Positions 24,146 through 33,411 of a DNA stretch of 64,000 bases are shown here, piece by piece. Positions within the stretch are counted from its first letter, which is position 1; the number at the start of each line of letters is the position of its first letter. The notes below the pieces were generated by a model that worked only from the letters and a program-made list of their open reading frames with translations, made no database searches and was not told where the DNA came from. The translations under genes were made by a program, and so were the position numbers. This DNA is from Sorangium sp051521495 (GTDB lineage Bacteria; Myxococcota_A; Polyangia; Polyangiales; Polyangiaceae), in NCBI RefSeq assembly GCF_051521495.1, contig NZ_CP150355.1:9176001-9240000 (forward strand). The letters run 5' to 3'.

Positions 24146-26458
24146 ATGAACACGACCCGCTGGCAGCAGCTCATCTCCCGGAGAGAGGCCCCGGACGCCG
24201 CGTGGCGGCCCCGCTTCTTCCGCCCGGCGCGCGAGGACGACGCGGAGGCGCTCGGCCGCCTGCTCCACGACGACGCGCGGATCGCGATCTTCGACACGAT
24301 CGAACGGCAGCTCGCCGATCTCGTGAAGACCCGTCACCCCCGGGAGCGCCTCGGTGAGCGGGACGTCGCGCGGCTCGTGAGAGAGCGCCTGAACGGCGCC
24401 CCCCTCGAGGCCTATGGAGTCTGGGTCTACTATCCATGGTCGCACCGCCTCGTGCACCTGCTCGATGAGGCCGAGTTCGTCGAGCTGCGGACCGACCGGA
24501 ACAAGCACAAGATCAGCGGTGAGGAGCAGGCGGCGCTCGCCCGCCGGCGCGCGGGCGTCGTCGGCCTCTCCGTGGGCCAGTCCGTGGCGCTGACCATCGC
24601 GCTCGAGCGGAGCGCGGGCGAGCTGCGCCTCGCGGACTTCGACCACCTCGATCTCTCGAACCTGAACCGGATCCGGACCGGCGCGCACAACCTCGACCTG
24701 CCGAAGGTGGTCGCCACGGCGCGCGAGATCGCCGAGATCGATCCGTTCCTCGACGTGAAGTGCTTCCCCGAGGGGGTCACGGCGGACAACGTCGAGCGCT
24801 TCCTGCTCGATGGCGGCAAGCTCGATGTCCTCGTGGACGAGTGCGATAGCCTCGATATCAAGCTCCTGCTCCGCACGAGCGCCCGCGCCCACCGCATACC
24901 GGTCGTGATGGAGACGAGCGATCGGGGGCTCATCGACGTCGAGCGCTTCGATCTGGAGGGCGATCGGCCCATCCTCCACGGGCTCGTCGGCGATCTCACC
25001 CCCGAGCGCGTCCGCGGCCTGTCGACCGAGGACAAGGTGCCTTATGTCATGCAGATCATCGGGCAAGACGCGATCTCGCTCCGGCTCCGCGCGTCGCTGA
25101 TCGAGGTGCAGCAGTCGGTGAGCACGTGGCCTCAGCTCGGCTCGGCGGTCGTCCACGGCGGGGCGGCGGCCGCGGACACGGCGCGCCGGATCGCCCTCGG
25201 GGAGCCGGTCCGGTCGGGCCGGTACTACGTCGATCTGGAGCAGCTCATCAGCGGCCCCGAGGGGGAGCCCGCCGCCGCGGACGCGCCGCGGGCGCCGGGC
25301 CCTGCCGTCGCCGCGGCGGCGCGCCCGCTCCCGGCCGCCGAGGCCGGCGCCGTCGAGCTCGACCCGGAGCGGCTGCGGCGGCTCGTCGCGGCGGGCGTCG
25401 CGGCGCCCTCGGGCGGCAACTGCCAGCCCTGGCTCTGGGTCTACGAGGGCCGCCGCCTCGGCCTGTTCCACGACCGCGCGCGCTCCGAGTCGCTCGCCGA
25501 CTTCCAGGGCGCGGGCGGCGTTGTCGCGCTCGGCGCGGCCGCCGAGAACGTCGTCCTCGCCGCGCACCGCGAGGGGCTCGGCGTGCGCGTCTCGCCGTTC
25601 CCGCGCGAGGGCGACGAGGACCTGGCCGCGACGTTCGCGTTCTTCGGCGCGCCGCTCCTCGACGCCGGGGGGCGGCACGCCGAGGAGCGCGCGATGGATG
25701 GCCTCTCGGACGCCATCGGGCTCCGGCACACGAACCGGCGCCCCGGCCCGCGGACGCCGCTCGCGGAGGAGCACCGCGCGGCCCTCCGCGCCGCGGTCGA
25801 GTCCGTGCCCGGGGCGCGCCTCCAGCTGCTCGAGGCGCCGGCTGCGCTCGACGAGATCGGCGCCCTCATCGGCGCCGGCGATCGCATCCGGCTGCTCACG
25901 AGGCAGACCCACGCCGACATGATGCGGGAGGTCCGCTGGACCGAGGCGGAGGCCGAGGCGCGCCGGGACGGCCTGTTCGTCGGCACGCTCGAGCTCTCGC
26001 CGACCGATCTCGCGGGGTTCAAGATCTGCCGCGACTGGCGCGCGCTCGAGCTCGTGCGGCGCTGGGGCGGCGGCCGGGGGCTGGAGAGGATGGCGCAGAA
26101 GGCGATCGGCTGCGCCATGGCCGTCGGGCTGATCACCCTGCCTCGCGCCCGGCTCATCGATTATTTCCAGGGCGGCAGGGCGGTCGAGCGCGCGTGGCTC
26201 ACCGCGACCCAGCGGGGCATCGCGGTCTACCCGATGACGACGCTGCCTTACCTGTTCGCGCGGCTGATCCGGGGCCACGGCGAGGGGATGGATCCGGAGA
26301 CCGTGGAGGCCGCGAGGGCGCTCCGGGCGCGCTACGTGCGGCTGTTCGACGTCACCGACGCGACGGCGGAGATCCTGCTCTTCCGCCTGTCGCTCGCCGG
26401 CCCGCCGTCGACGCGCTCGCTCCGCCGTCCCCTCGAGGACGTGCTCGTCGTGCGCTGA
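24146..26458 (+). CDS. ThiF/E1-like and nitroreductase fusion (Rv1355c/MoeY-like)
   Basis: This 770-residue protein resembles Mycobacterium Rv1355c ('MoeY'). Residues 1-110 are an unrecognised N-terminal region. Residues about 130-330 form an E1/ThiF-type adenylation fold: GLSVGQSVALTIAL, then ADFDHLDLSNLNRI and DVLVDECDS. The CxxC zinc pairs of canonical ThiF/MoeB are absent. A Pro/Ala linker (about 375-400) leads to an FMN-dependent nitroreductase-like domain with APSGGNCQPWLWVY near 415, HTNRRPGPRTPL, and TATQRGIAVYPMTTLPYL near the end. The likely chemistry is adenylation of a carboxylate coupled to flavin redox, possibly for a peptide or cofactor, but no substrate is known. Molybdopterin annotation in databases is weakly founded. 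Confidence 0.82.
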   Translation: MNTTRWQQLISRREAPDAAWRPRFFRPAREDDAEALGRLLHDDARIAIFDTIERQLADLVKTRHPRERLGERDVARLVRERLNGAPLEAYGVWVYYPWSHRLVHLLDEAEFVELRTDRNKHKISGEEQAALARRRAGVVGLSVGQSVALTIALERSAGELRLADFDHLDLSNLNRIRTGAHNLDLPKVVATAREIAEIDPFLDVKCFPEGVTADNVERFLLDGGKLDVLVDECDSLDIKLLLRTSARAHRIPVVMETSDRGLIDVERFDLEGDRPILHGLVGDLTPERVRGLSTEDKVPYVMQIIGQDAISLRLRASLIEVQQSVSTWPQLGSAVVHGGAAAADTARRIALGEPVRSGRYYVDLEQLISGPEGEPAAADAPRAPGPAVAAAARPLPAAEAGAVELDPERLRRLVAAGVAAPSGGNCQPWLWVYEGRRLGLFHDRARSESLADFQGAGGVVALGAAAENVVLAAHREGLGVRVSPFPREGDEDLAATFAFFGAPLLDAGGRHAEERAMDGLSDAIGLRHTNRRPGPRTPLAEEHRAALRAAVESVPGARLQLLEAPAALDEIGALIGAGDRIRLLTRQTHADMMREVRWTEAEAEARRDGLFVGTLELSPTDLAGFKICRDWRALELVRRWGGGRGLERMAQKAIGCAMAVGLITLPRARLIDYFQGGRAVERAWLTATQRGIAVYPMTTLPYLFARLIRGHGEGMDPETVEAARALRARYVRLFDVTDATAEILLFRLSLAGPPSTRSLRRPLEDVLVVR

Positions 26459-26475
26459 TCCCGGGCCGGCCGATC

Positions 26476-26859
26476 CTACCCCGGCGCCGCGCGATCGCCG
26501 AGGAGCCAGCCGCGGGCGGCGCCCTCGTCCTTGAAGACCCGCACGAGCTCCGCGATGCCTGCCTCACGGGCGATCCGGCCCGCCTGCAGCGCCGCGAGAT
26601 CGCTCTGGACCAGCTCCGCGGTCCGGACCACCCCCATCGCGGCCGAGGTCGTCCCGATGTCGCGAAGGAGCTCCGTCGCCTCCTCGGAGGCGATGGAGAA
26701 CCTCCGGAAATCCACGAGGACGCGGATCCTTCGACCATAGAGCGTGCCGAGCGCCTTCTTGTACGCGACGGCGTACGCCTGCGCCTCCTCCGCGCGCACG
26801 ACGCCTTGCAACGTGACCTCGATGAGGGCGTTGATGAGGTCGATCTTGAGCTGGTACAT
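26476..26859 (-). CDS. STAS/SpoIIAA-like domain protein
   Basis: This 127-residue protein has the strand-helix pattern of SpoIIAA-like proteins: YQLKIDLINALIEVTLQG, AEEAQAYAVAYKKAL, RIRVLVDFRRFSIASEE, and a long C-terminal helix region with VRTAELVQSDLAALQ. Related proteins in myxobacteria act as small membrane- or partner-binding regulators; no catalytic residues are expected. It lies 66 bases downstream of the PilZ protein gene on the same strand, so the two may be co-transcribed, and its stop is 17 bases from that of the convergent ThiF fusion. Confidence 0.78.
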   Translation of the reverse strand: MYQLKIDLINALIEVTLQGVVRAEEAQAYAVAYKKALGTLYGRRIRVLVDFRRFSIASEEATELLRDIGTTSAAMGVVRTAELVQSDLAALQAGRIAREAGIAELVRVFKDEGAARGWLLGDRAAPG

Positions 26860-26925
26860 GCGCGCCTCGCGTGGGGAGCTCTACCCGAGAGACCATAGCG
26901 TCACGCCACGGCGGATCCAGGCCCT

Positions 26926-29079
26926 TTATCGCTGCGGCAGCTTCGGTTCGGTGAGCTTGTAGACATGCTCCACGAACTCGGGGACAAGCTCTCTGGCGAT
27001 GATCCACAGCCGTCCTTCGCCGAGGTCGTGCAAGCCGGCCGGACCGTCGTAGGTCAGCTTGCCGCGCTCACCGAAGTAGATGAATGACGCCCGATCGTTG
27101 CGACGGAACCAGGCGCACGCCGCGTCGAGCAGGGGGCCGAACGCGGCGTCTCCGCCGGGGCGCATCGGGAAGAGGCGGACCGAGTCGAGGAGGCGGAAGA
27201 GGTTCGTGCCGAGCTCGCCGAGCTCGAGGATAGCGACCGCCAGCGGCTCGCCGTGCTGGCGCGCGACGAGGAGCGCGCGCTCCCGCGCCAGGCCCGCGCT
27301 GCGCCAGCGCTCGACGCAGGGCCCCATCGCGAGCCTGCCGGGCACGAGATCGAGCGCTTCCGTGTACATGCGCGGGGACGTCGCGCACAGGTGGCCGAGC
27401 AGCGCCGCCTGCTCCGCGGGGGTCGGCTCGCCGATCTCGATCTGCCCGTCGGGCGTCTGCGGCTCGCGCGGCGCGTGCGGAGCGTCGGGCGCGTCCACGC
27501 CCACCAGGCGGAACGGCAGCGACAGCACGAGGCCCCTCTCCCGGTGCGCGCGGGCGAACTCGAACAGCGACCGCTCGTTCCACGCGACGTGCGCCTCGGC
27601 GTAGGCGATGATCCAGCGGCACTCCGGGTCGGCCACCGCGTGCTCGAAGCAGCGAGTGAACATGTCGCGGAGCACCTGCCGTGAGCTCAGCTTCGACGCG
27701 GTCTTTGGCCGCTTCGCGAGCTGATGAATCATCCACGTGCTGTGGTATGGCTTCATGATCGAGAAGTTGCCCTCGATCCCGTGCTCGGACAGACAGGCCA
27801 CGTTGTACAGGAGGTGCGGCACCACCGCGGCCTTCTGCGCCATGGTCAGGAAGCTCGGCTTGATGGCGTCGAAGTGCTCCAGCCGCCGCCCGGAGAGGTT
27901 GAAATAGCCGGACGAGTCGAAGAGATCCCAGAGCTCCGCCTGCCAGGCGGTCCCCCCGTAGGTCGTCGCGTGCAGGATGCGGGACACGAGCCTGAGCCAG
28001 TGCCGCTCGTCCTGGCGCCGCGCGGCGGTCACGTGCAGGCTGCAGAGCTGGGCGTCCGCGCCTTCCGCGGCCGCCACCGATCGCACCTCGCCCCGAAGGT
28101 GGACGACCCCGTCGTCGCCGTCGGGGAGCTCGAGCGAGAGCTTGAGCCGGGGGAGCAGCGGCGGGTGCCCTCCCGCCAGCGAAAGCCGCAGGCCCGAGAA
28201 GGACACGTCGACCACCTCGGCCTCGATCGGCGGGATGTGGAGCCACTGCGGGTGAAGGAAGCGCGCGGTGAGGTCGGCCGCGACGCCCCGCTGCTGCAGG
28301 CTCTTGCGGAGGCGCTCCACGCGGGCCGGCAGCGCGGAGACGAGCTCGCCCGGGCGCACCTCGTCCGCGCGGACGTTGAAGCGAAAGACGGAGTTCTGCC
28401 CGGCGATCTCGACCGCGGCGTCCTCGCTCCAGCCCTTGATGCCGAACCACGTGACCGTCCCGGCCCCCACCTCGCCGAGCATCACGCAGAGGGGCTGCGC
28501 GCTCTCGGCGGCGCGGGAGACGACGCCCTTCCTCCGCAGCAGGAACCCGAGGATGTTGCGCACCCTCCCCGGATCGTCGATGATCTCGCGCACCTGCCCC
28601 GCGTCCGTGGTCGGCGGCCTGAACAGGCTCGCCGCGGCCGCCTTGGCCGTGCCCGCGTCGACGAGGGCGCGCAGCACGTCGCGGATCTGGCCGATCGCGC
28701 GGGCGGGCGGCTCTTGGAAGGACAGCCCGATGAGCGGGCCTCGCAGGCCCATCGACTGCAGCACCACGAGGGCGGGGAGCGGGCCGATCTCGGCGCCGCG
28801 GAAGTACAGCCGCGCGCCGACCACGCTGCCGAAGGGGAACGAGGTCCGATAATCGGGCTCGATCCAGGCGCCCATCGAGCCGAGCAGGACGATCGGGTAG
28901 CCCGCCGGATCGAGCCCCTCGACGCGCAGCCAGACCGCCCCGCCGTCCAGCCAGCACGCCTCCGGCACCTCGACCGCCGGCTCGCTCCCGAGCAGCGCCC
29001 GATCCAGCGACACCCCGTCACCGCCGCCGGAGGACCAGCGCGCTTCCTGCCCGAAGCCGATCTTCGGAACCACGGTCAC
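26926..29079 (-). CDS. Large PilZ-domain protein with acyltransferase-like C-terminus
   Basis: This 717-residue soluble protein carries a PilZ domain at about residues 260-370, recognised by EAEVVDVSFSGLRLSL and the following strand LPRLKLSLELPDG; PilZ domains commonly bind cyclic di-GMP. The canonical RxxxR motif before DxSxxG is not clearly present, so binding is uncertain. The N-terminal 250 residues form a region with FPFGSVVGARLYFRG and helix-rich stretches, resembling the DUF4388-type module often found beside PilZ in myxobacteria. The C-terminal third (EPLAVAILELGELGTNLF, SFIYFGERG) has the look of a GNAT-like fold. A role in motility or second-messenger signalling is possible. The ATG at 29079 gives the full N-terminal domain. 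Confidence 0.75.
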   Translation of the reverse strand: MTVVPKIGFGQEARWSSGGGDGVSLDRALLGSEPAVEVPEACWLDGGAVWLRVEGLDPAGYPIVLLGSMGAWIEPDYRTSFPFGSVVGARLYFRGAEIGPLPALVVLQSMGLRGPLIGLSFQEPPARAIGQIRDVLRALVDAGTAKAAAASLFRPPTTDAGQVREIIDDPGRVRNILGFLLRRKGVVSRAAESAQPLCVMLGEVGAGTVTWFGIKGWSEDAAVEIAGQNSVFRFNVRADEVRPGELVSALPARVERLRKSLQQRGVAADLTARFLHPQWLHIPPIEAEVVDVSFSGLRLSLAGGHPPLLPRLKLSLELPDGDDGVVHLRGEVRSVAAAEGADAQLCSLHVTAARRQDERHWLRLVSRILHATTYGGTAWQAELWDLFDSSGYFNLSGRRLEHFDAIKPSFLTMAQKAAVVPHLLYNVACLSEHGIEGNFSIMKPYHSTWMIHQLAKRPKTASKLSSRQVLRDMFTRCFEHAVADPECRWIIAYAEAHVAWNERSLFEFARAHRERGLVLSLPFRLVGVDAPDAPHAPREPQTPDGQIEIGEPTPAEQAALLGHLCATSPRMYTEALDLVPGRLAMGPCVERWRSAGLARERALLVARQHGEPLAVAILELGELGTNLFRLLDSVRLFPMRPGGDAAFGPLLDAACAWFRRNDRASFIYFGERGKLTYDGPAGLHDLGEGRLWIIARELVPEFVEHVYKLTEPKLPQR

Positions 29080-29533
29080 GCGGTCGCCCCTTCCGTCATG
29101 AAGCTACCCGTTCCCCATGAGGAACAGGCAACCATGCCGCTTCGCCAGCATGGCGAGGAAGCACGGCACCGCTTGGCGAGCTTGCCAACACCCCGCAGGA
29201 GCTCACCTGGAAGCCGGGAAGGAGGCAGATCCACTTGCGCGTACTTCCCTATGATCTTTACCGGATGTCAACATCCTGCGTCAAGCGCCGCGCGCGTCCA
29301 CGGGGGACCGGCGCGCGTCCACGGGGACCGGCGCGCGTGGGTTGGCATGGTTTGCATGGTTCGCATCGTTCGCATGGGCGCGCGCCCACGCGCGTTTGCG
29401 TCCACGCGCGTCCATGCACGTTTGCGTTCACGCCCTCGCCGGCGCGCCGCTCCCTGAACACGGGAGCAAGATCGCCCTGGATCCCGCGGAGAGCGGGCGG
29501 CGGTAACGACGTGGCGGGCGGCCGCGGCTGCCC
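29080..29533. other. 454-base divergent intergenic region
   Basis: No gene is supported. From about 29280 to 29440 it has a run of short direct and inverted repeats built on GCGCGTCCACGGGGACCG (two near-copies) and CGCACGCGCG-like segments, giving a high potential for hairpins. It separates the PilZ gene (minus) from terC (plus) and should contain both promoters. Confidence 0.45.
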
Positions 29534-30349
29534 ATGCTACAAATCGCGACCCTGATGCCCGACATAAGCGCCTTTCTGCACGCCGACGGCTGGATCACGC
29601 TGGCTACCCTCAGCGCGCTCGAAATCGTGCTTGGAATCGACAACATCGTCTTCCTCTCCATCATGACGGCGAAGCTGCCGCAGGAGAAGCAGCCGCTCGC
29701 CCGCCGCATCGGCCTCCTGCTCGCCCTCGGGATGCGGCTGCTCCTCCTGCTCGCGATCTCATGGGTGATGGGGCTCAAGAGCACCCTGTTCAGCCTGCTC
29801 GGGCATGACTTCAGCGGGCGTGATCTGATCCTGCTCGCCGGCGGCGTGTTCTTGATTGGCAAGGCGACCCACGAGATGTTCGATAAACTCGAGGTCGACG
29901 ATCCGAAGGAAGAGCAGCCGAAGACGAGGGCGTCGTTCGCCTCCGTCATCGTGCAGATCGTGCTGCTCGACATCGTCTTTTCGCTCGATTCGGTCATCAC
30001 CGCCGTCGGTATGGCGCAGCACGTCACGATCATGATCGCGGCCATGTTCGTCGCGGTGGGCGTGATGCTCGTCTTCGCCGGGAGCATCGGCGCGTTCATC
30101 CAGCGCCACCCGAGCATGAAGATCCTCGCGCTGAGCTTCCTGCTCCTCATCGGCGTGGTGCTGGTGGCCGACGGCATGGGCCAGCACATCAGCAAGGGCT
30201 ATATTTACTTTGCCATGGCGTTCTCGCTCGGCGTCGAGCTCATCAATATGCGCCTCCGGCTGCGCCAGAGGCCGGTACAGCTGCGCACGAAGATGGGGAG
30301 CTCTCCAGACCTCTCGCCAGCGCACGAGCAGGCTCCGCCAGGGGGCTGA
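29534..30349 (+). CDS. terC: TerC family integral membrane protein
   Basis: This 271-residue protein has about seven hydrophobic segments. TerC-family proteins are tied to metal homeostasis (manganese export in several bacteria, tellurium resistance in others). Signature acidic positions are seen in LGIDNIVFLSIM and FSLDSVITAVGM, where the Asp residues lie inside the membrane. A cytoplasmic loop with EVDDPKEEQPKTR separates the two halves, as in the family. ATG 29534 is used; ATG 29555 (MPDISAFLHADGWI) is an equally good start, and neither has a strong ribosome-binding site. No metal riboswitch was recognised upstream. A hairpin follows the stop codon. Confidence 0.92.
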   Translation: MLQIATLMPDISAFLHADGWITLATLSALEIVLGIDNIVFLSIMTAKLPQEKQPLARRIGLLLALGMRLLLLLAISWVMGLKSTLFSLLGHDFSGRDLILLAGGVFLIGKATHEMFDKLEVDDPKEEQPKTRASFASVIVQIVLLDIVFSLDSVITAVGMAQHVTIMIAAMFVAVGVMLVFAGSIGAFIQRHPSMKILALSFLLLIGVVLVADGMGQHISKGYIYFAMAFSLGVELINMRLRLRQRPVQLRTKMGSSPDLSPAHEQAPPGG

Positions 30350-30360
30350 GGCCACGCCGG

Positions 30361-30396
30361 GATCTCCGCGGAAGAGCCGGAGAGGCGGCGGAGATC
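30361..30396 (+). terminator. Hairpin after terC with a mutually exclusive alternative
   Basis: GATCTCCGC (30361-30369) pairs perfectly with GCGGAGATC (30388-30396), 11 bases after the terC stop. The same right arm can instead pair with CGATCTCC at about 30410-30417, so two folds compete. No U-run follows. Confidence 0.4.
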
Positions 30397-30518
30397 GTGG
30401 CTCTTGGAGCGATCTCCGGGAGAGCCTGTAAACAATTCGCACAGAGGCGGGGTCCGAGGGTAGACGGCGAGAGCGGCCGGTCCCAGAAGTGACACCGGGG
30501 TTCTCCATCGAGGTGAGC

Positions 30519-30986
30519 GTGAGCGACGAGCGAGACGAACAGGGAGACTCAGAACGGGGAAAGCGGCGGCGCATCGTCGTCGTCGACGACGACGACGCGA
30601 TCGTCGAGACGCTGGAAGAGGTGCTGCTGGCGGAAGGGTATGACGTCGAGGGGTACACCGACCCCCTCGAGGCCCTGGAACGGCTGCGCTCCCAGGCGCC
30701 GCCCGACGCCATCGTCATCGACTGCGTGATGCCGTTCCTGGACGGGCCGCGCCTCATCGAGACGCTCGCGGCCGAGGGGAGGGCGGTGCCCGTCGTGCTC
30801 GTCACCGCGCTCAGCGATCCCGGCTTCTGCATCGACCCGAACCACCCGGACGCGACGAGGATCATCAACAAGCCGTTCGACCTGGAGCAGCTGCTGGAGA
30901 CGCTCGACGACCTCTCGAGCATGCCCCCGATGAGCGAGCCCGGGGCGCGGCGGCGCCCGCGGGCGGCGTCGACGCAGCGGACGTAG
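30519..30986 (+). CDS. Single-domain response regulator (CheY-like)
   Basis: This 155-residue protein is a stand-alone receiver domain. The acidic pocket is RIVVVDDDDAIVE, the phospho-acceptor Asp is residue 68 in AIVIDCVMPFLDGPR, the switch Thr is in VVLVTALSD and the conserved Lys is in RIINKPFDLEQL. There is no output domain, so it would work by protein contact, as a phosphorelay intermediate or a motility regulator. GTG 30519 is preferred because GAGG lies five bases before it; GTG 30489 is an in-frame upstream alternative. No histidine kinase is adjacent. The C-terminal 25 residues are basic and disordered. Confidence 0.9.
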   Translation: MSDERDEQGDSERGKRRRIVVVDDDDAIVETLEEVLLAEGYDVEGYTDPLEALERLRSQAPPDAIVIDCVMPFLDGPRLIETLAAEGRAVPVVLVTALSDPGFCIDPNHPDATRIINKPFDLEQLLETLDDLSSMPPMSEPGARRRPRAASTQRT

Positions 30987-31104
30987 CGGACGTAGCGGCG
31001 CCGGACGGGAGCAGCCGGGGGCGCGCCTGGCCCGCGCCGCGCCAGCGCACGGCGGCCCCGCGCCGGGGCCGCTGCGTCGGCGCGCCGCCGTGGGGCGGGG
31101 GCGC

Positions 31105-33246
31105 TCAGCGCTTGGGGAGCGCCGCGGGGAGCGCGTGGATGGCGTCGGCGCCGACGGGGACGGTGACGCTCGACCCCTTGAAGTCGCTGCCGATCGGCTC
31201 GTAGGAGCCGCCGAGGCACTGCGCGAGGAAGGTCTCCGCGATCGCGTTGAACGACAGGGAGTTCTCCGGGCGGGCGAAGCCGTGGCCCTCGTCGGGGTAC
31301 AGCACGTAGGTCACCGGGATCGCCTTGCTGGTCATCGCCTTGACGATCTGATCGCTCTCGGCCTGCTTCACGCGCGGGTCGTTGGCGCCCTGGCCGATGA
31401 GGAGGGGCCGCTTGATCTGATCGGCGCGGTAGAGCGGCGAGCGTGTGCGCAGGAGATCGCGGCCGTCCTCGGTGCGGGGGTCGCCGACCCGCTTGGCGAA
31501 GAGCTCGAGCATCGGCGCCCAGTAGGGCGGGATCGACTGGAGCAGCGTCACGAGGTTCGACGGGCCGACGATGTCGACGCCGCAGGCGAAGGTCTCCGGC
31601 GTGAAGGTCAGGCCGACGAGCGTCGCGTAGCCGCCGTAGCTGCCGCCCATGATCGCCACGCGGGCCTTGTCGGCGATGCCCTGCGCGACGGACCAGTCCA
31701 CCGCGTCGAGCAGGTCGTTGTGCATCTTGCCCGCCCACTCGAGGTCGCCCGCGTTGACGAACTTCTTCCCGAAGCCGGTCGAGCCCCGGAAGTTGACGCT
31801 CAGCACGGCGTAGCCGCGGTTCGCGAGCCACTGGTGCATCGAATCGAGGCGGAACGAGCTGCGCGCCCAGGGGCCGCCGTGGACGAGGAGCACCATCGAG
31901 AGCGGCCTGTCCGGCTTGCCGTCCCCGTCGGGGTCGGCGGCGCGCGGGAGCGACAGGTAGCTCACGAGCTCGAGGCCGTCGCGCGCCTTGATGACCACGG
32001 GCCGCATCTTCACGAGCGGCTGCGACTCGAGCGCGGCGCGGTTCGTGAAGAGGAACGTCGCTTTCTTCTTGTCGCGCTCGTAGAGGTAGTACCGGACCGG
32101 GCCGTCGGAGACCGTGTACCCGACGGTCCAGCGCTTGTCGTCGAGCGAGCGGCTCAGCACGTCGAGGTCGCCGTCGGTCACCGCGCGGAGGGCGTCGAGG
32201 TCGGGCTGGATGCTCTTGTCGAGCACCTGCCAGCGCTTGCGCTCGCGCTCGGAGGTCGCCGCCTGGACCTTGCCCGTCTTCGGGTGGACGATCACGGCGC
32301 TGACATCGGCCTTCGGGTCGTCGGCGAGCACCGCGGGCTTCGCCGTCCTCGGGTCGAGGGTGACGAGCGCGGAGGTGTCGCGGCCGCGGCTGTCCTGGAA
32401 ATAGAGCGTCTTTCCGGCCGCGTCGAAGCCGATCGCCTCGCTCGTCACGGCGTCCTCGGGCCCGAACGCGACGAAGGGCTTCGGCTCCTTGCCCGTGAGG
32501 TCGAGGAACTCCTGGCCTCCGTCGGCCGTCATCCGCGCCGCGAGCCGCGCCTTGAAGTCGTCGTCGGCGACGAACCCCGCGAACCCGTCGTTCTTCCGCA
32601 CGAGCTTGCGCTCGCCGGTGCGGAGGGAGACGCGGTAGAGGTCGTGGAGCTTCTTGTCCCGATCGTTCATGCCGATCAGGATCTCGTCCGGGATCTTCCG
32701 GCTCACCCCCTCGAACGTCGCGGCGATGCCCTCGAAGGGCGTGAGATCCTTGATCTGCCCGGTCTTGAGCTCGACGGCGTAGACGTGCCAGTTCTCGTCG
32801 CCTCCCTTGTCCTGGCGATAGAGGACGTACTCGCTCGAGTAAGGGAACAGGAACGTGCGCACGCCGCGGCTCTGCTCCTTCGTGACGGGCTTCGCCGACC
32901 CCGGATCGGTGGCCGGGCCGACCCACACGTTGAGCACGCCGTCGGAGGGGGCGAGGAACCCGAGCCGCTGGCCATCCGGGCTGATCTGGGGGGACATGCG
33001 ATCCGGGTTGCCGAAGAGCATGCGCCGGGGCAGGAGCGTCGCGTCGGCGCGCGGCCCGGCGTTCGTCGGCGCGGCCGGCGCGGCGGCCGCCGGAGCCGCT
33101 GGGGACGCTGGGGCCGCCGGAGCCGCCGTGGTCGGCGCGGCGGCCTGCTGGGGCGGCGCCGGCGCGGGCGCTGGGGCGCCGCCGCAGGCGAGCGGCGCGA
33201 CGAGGGGCAGCAGGAACAGCGATCGGAGCTTGTTGGGCAGATCCAT
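31105..33246 (-). CDS. Prolyl-oligopeptidase family (S9) peptidase, lipoprotein
   Basis: This 713-residue hydrolase has a signal peptide with lipobox (PLAC near residue 21) and an Ala/Pro-rich spacer to about residue 65, so it is probably lipid-anchored in the cell envelope. The first part is a beta-propeller with repeated strands such as SPQISPDGQRLGFLAP. The C-terminal alpha/beta-hydrolase domain holds the catalytic triad: Ser in GGSYGGYATL, Asp in GQGANDPRV and His in YPDEGHGFARP. The family cleaves oligopeptides, often after Pro or as acylaminoacyl peptidases; the exact specificity cannot be read here. It lies downstream of the ferritin-like pair on the same strand, 165 bases apart. Confidence 0.92.
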   Translation of the reverse strand: MDLPNKLRSLFLLPLVAPLACGGAPAPAPAPPQQAAAPTTAAPAAPASPAAPAAAAPAAPTNAGPRADATLLPRRMLFGNPDRMSPQISPDGQRLGFLAPSDGVLNVWVGPATDPGSAKPVTKEQSRGVRTFLFPYSSEYVLYRQDKGGDENWHVYAVELKTGQIKDLTPFEGIAATFEGVSRKIPDEILIGMNDRDKKLHDLYRVSLRTGERKLVRKNDGFAGFVADDDFKARLAARMTADGGQEFLDLTGKEPKPFVAFGPEDAVTSEAIGFDAAGKTLYFQDSRGRDTSALVTLDPRTAKPAVLADDPKADVSAVIVHPKTGKVQAATSERERKRWQVLDKSIQPDLDALRAVTDGDLDVLSRSLDDKRWTVGYTVSDGPVRYYLYERDKKKATFLFTNRAALESQPLVKMRPVVIKARDGLELVSYLSLPRAADPDGDGKPDRPLSMVLLVHGGPWARSSFRLDSMHQWLANRGYAVLSVNFRGSTGFGKKFVNAGDLEWAGKMHNDLLDAVDWSVAQGIADKARVAIMGGSYGGYATLVGLTFTPETFACGVDIVGPSNLVTLLQSIPPYWAPMLELFAKRVGDPRTEDGRDLLRTRSPLYRADQIKRPLLIGQGANDPRVKQAESDQIVKAMTSKAIPVTYVLYPDEGHGFARPENSLSFNAIAETFLAQCLGGSYEPIGSDFKGSSVTVPVGADAIHALPAALPKR

Positions 33247-33411
33247 GGGTTCACCCGGGGCGCGGATCCGCCGGCGGCACCCCGCACGCCCGGCGCCCGC
33301 GCCCCGAGCGTCATACAGAGATCCCGGAGGCCGGTCTACGGCGCCGCACCCGGAGCCGCCCGCCTTCCGCCCCGCTCAGAGCGCGTGTTCCAGGGCGCGC
33401 CGGGCCGCGCG

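Noticed and set aside
29462..29533. A manganese (yybP-ykoY) riboswitch before terC
   Set aside because: None of its conserved sequence could be found in the short region upstream.
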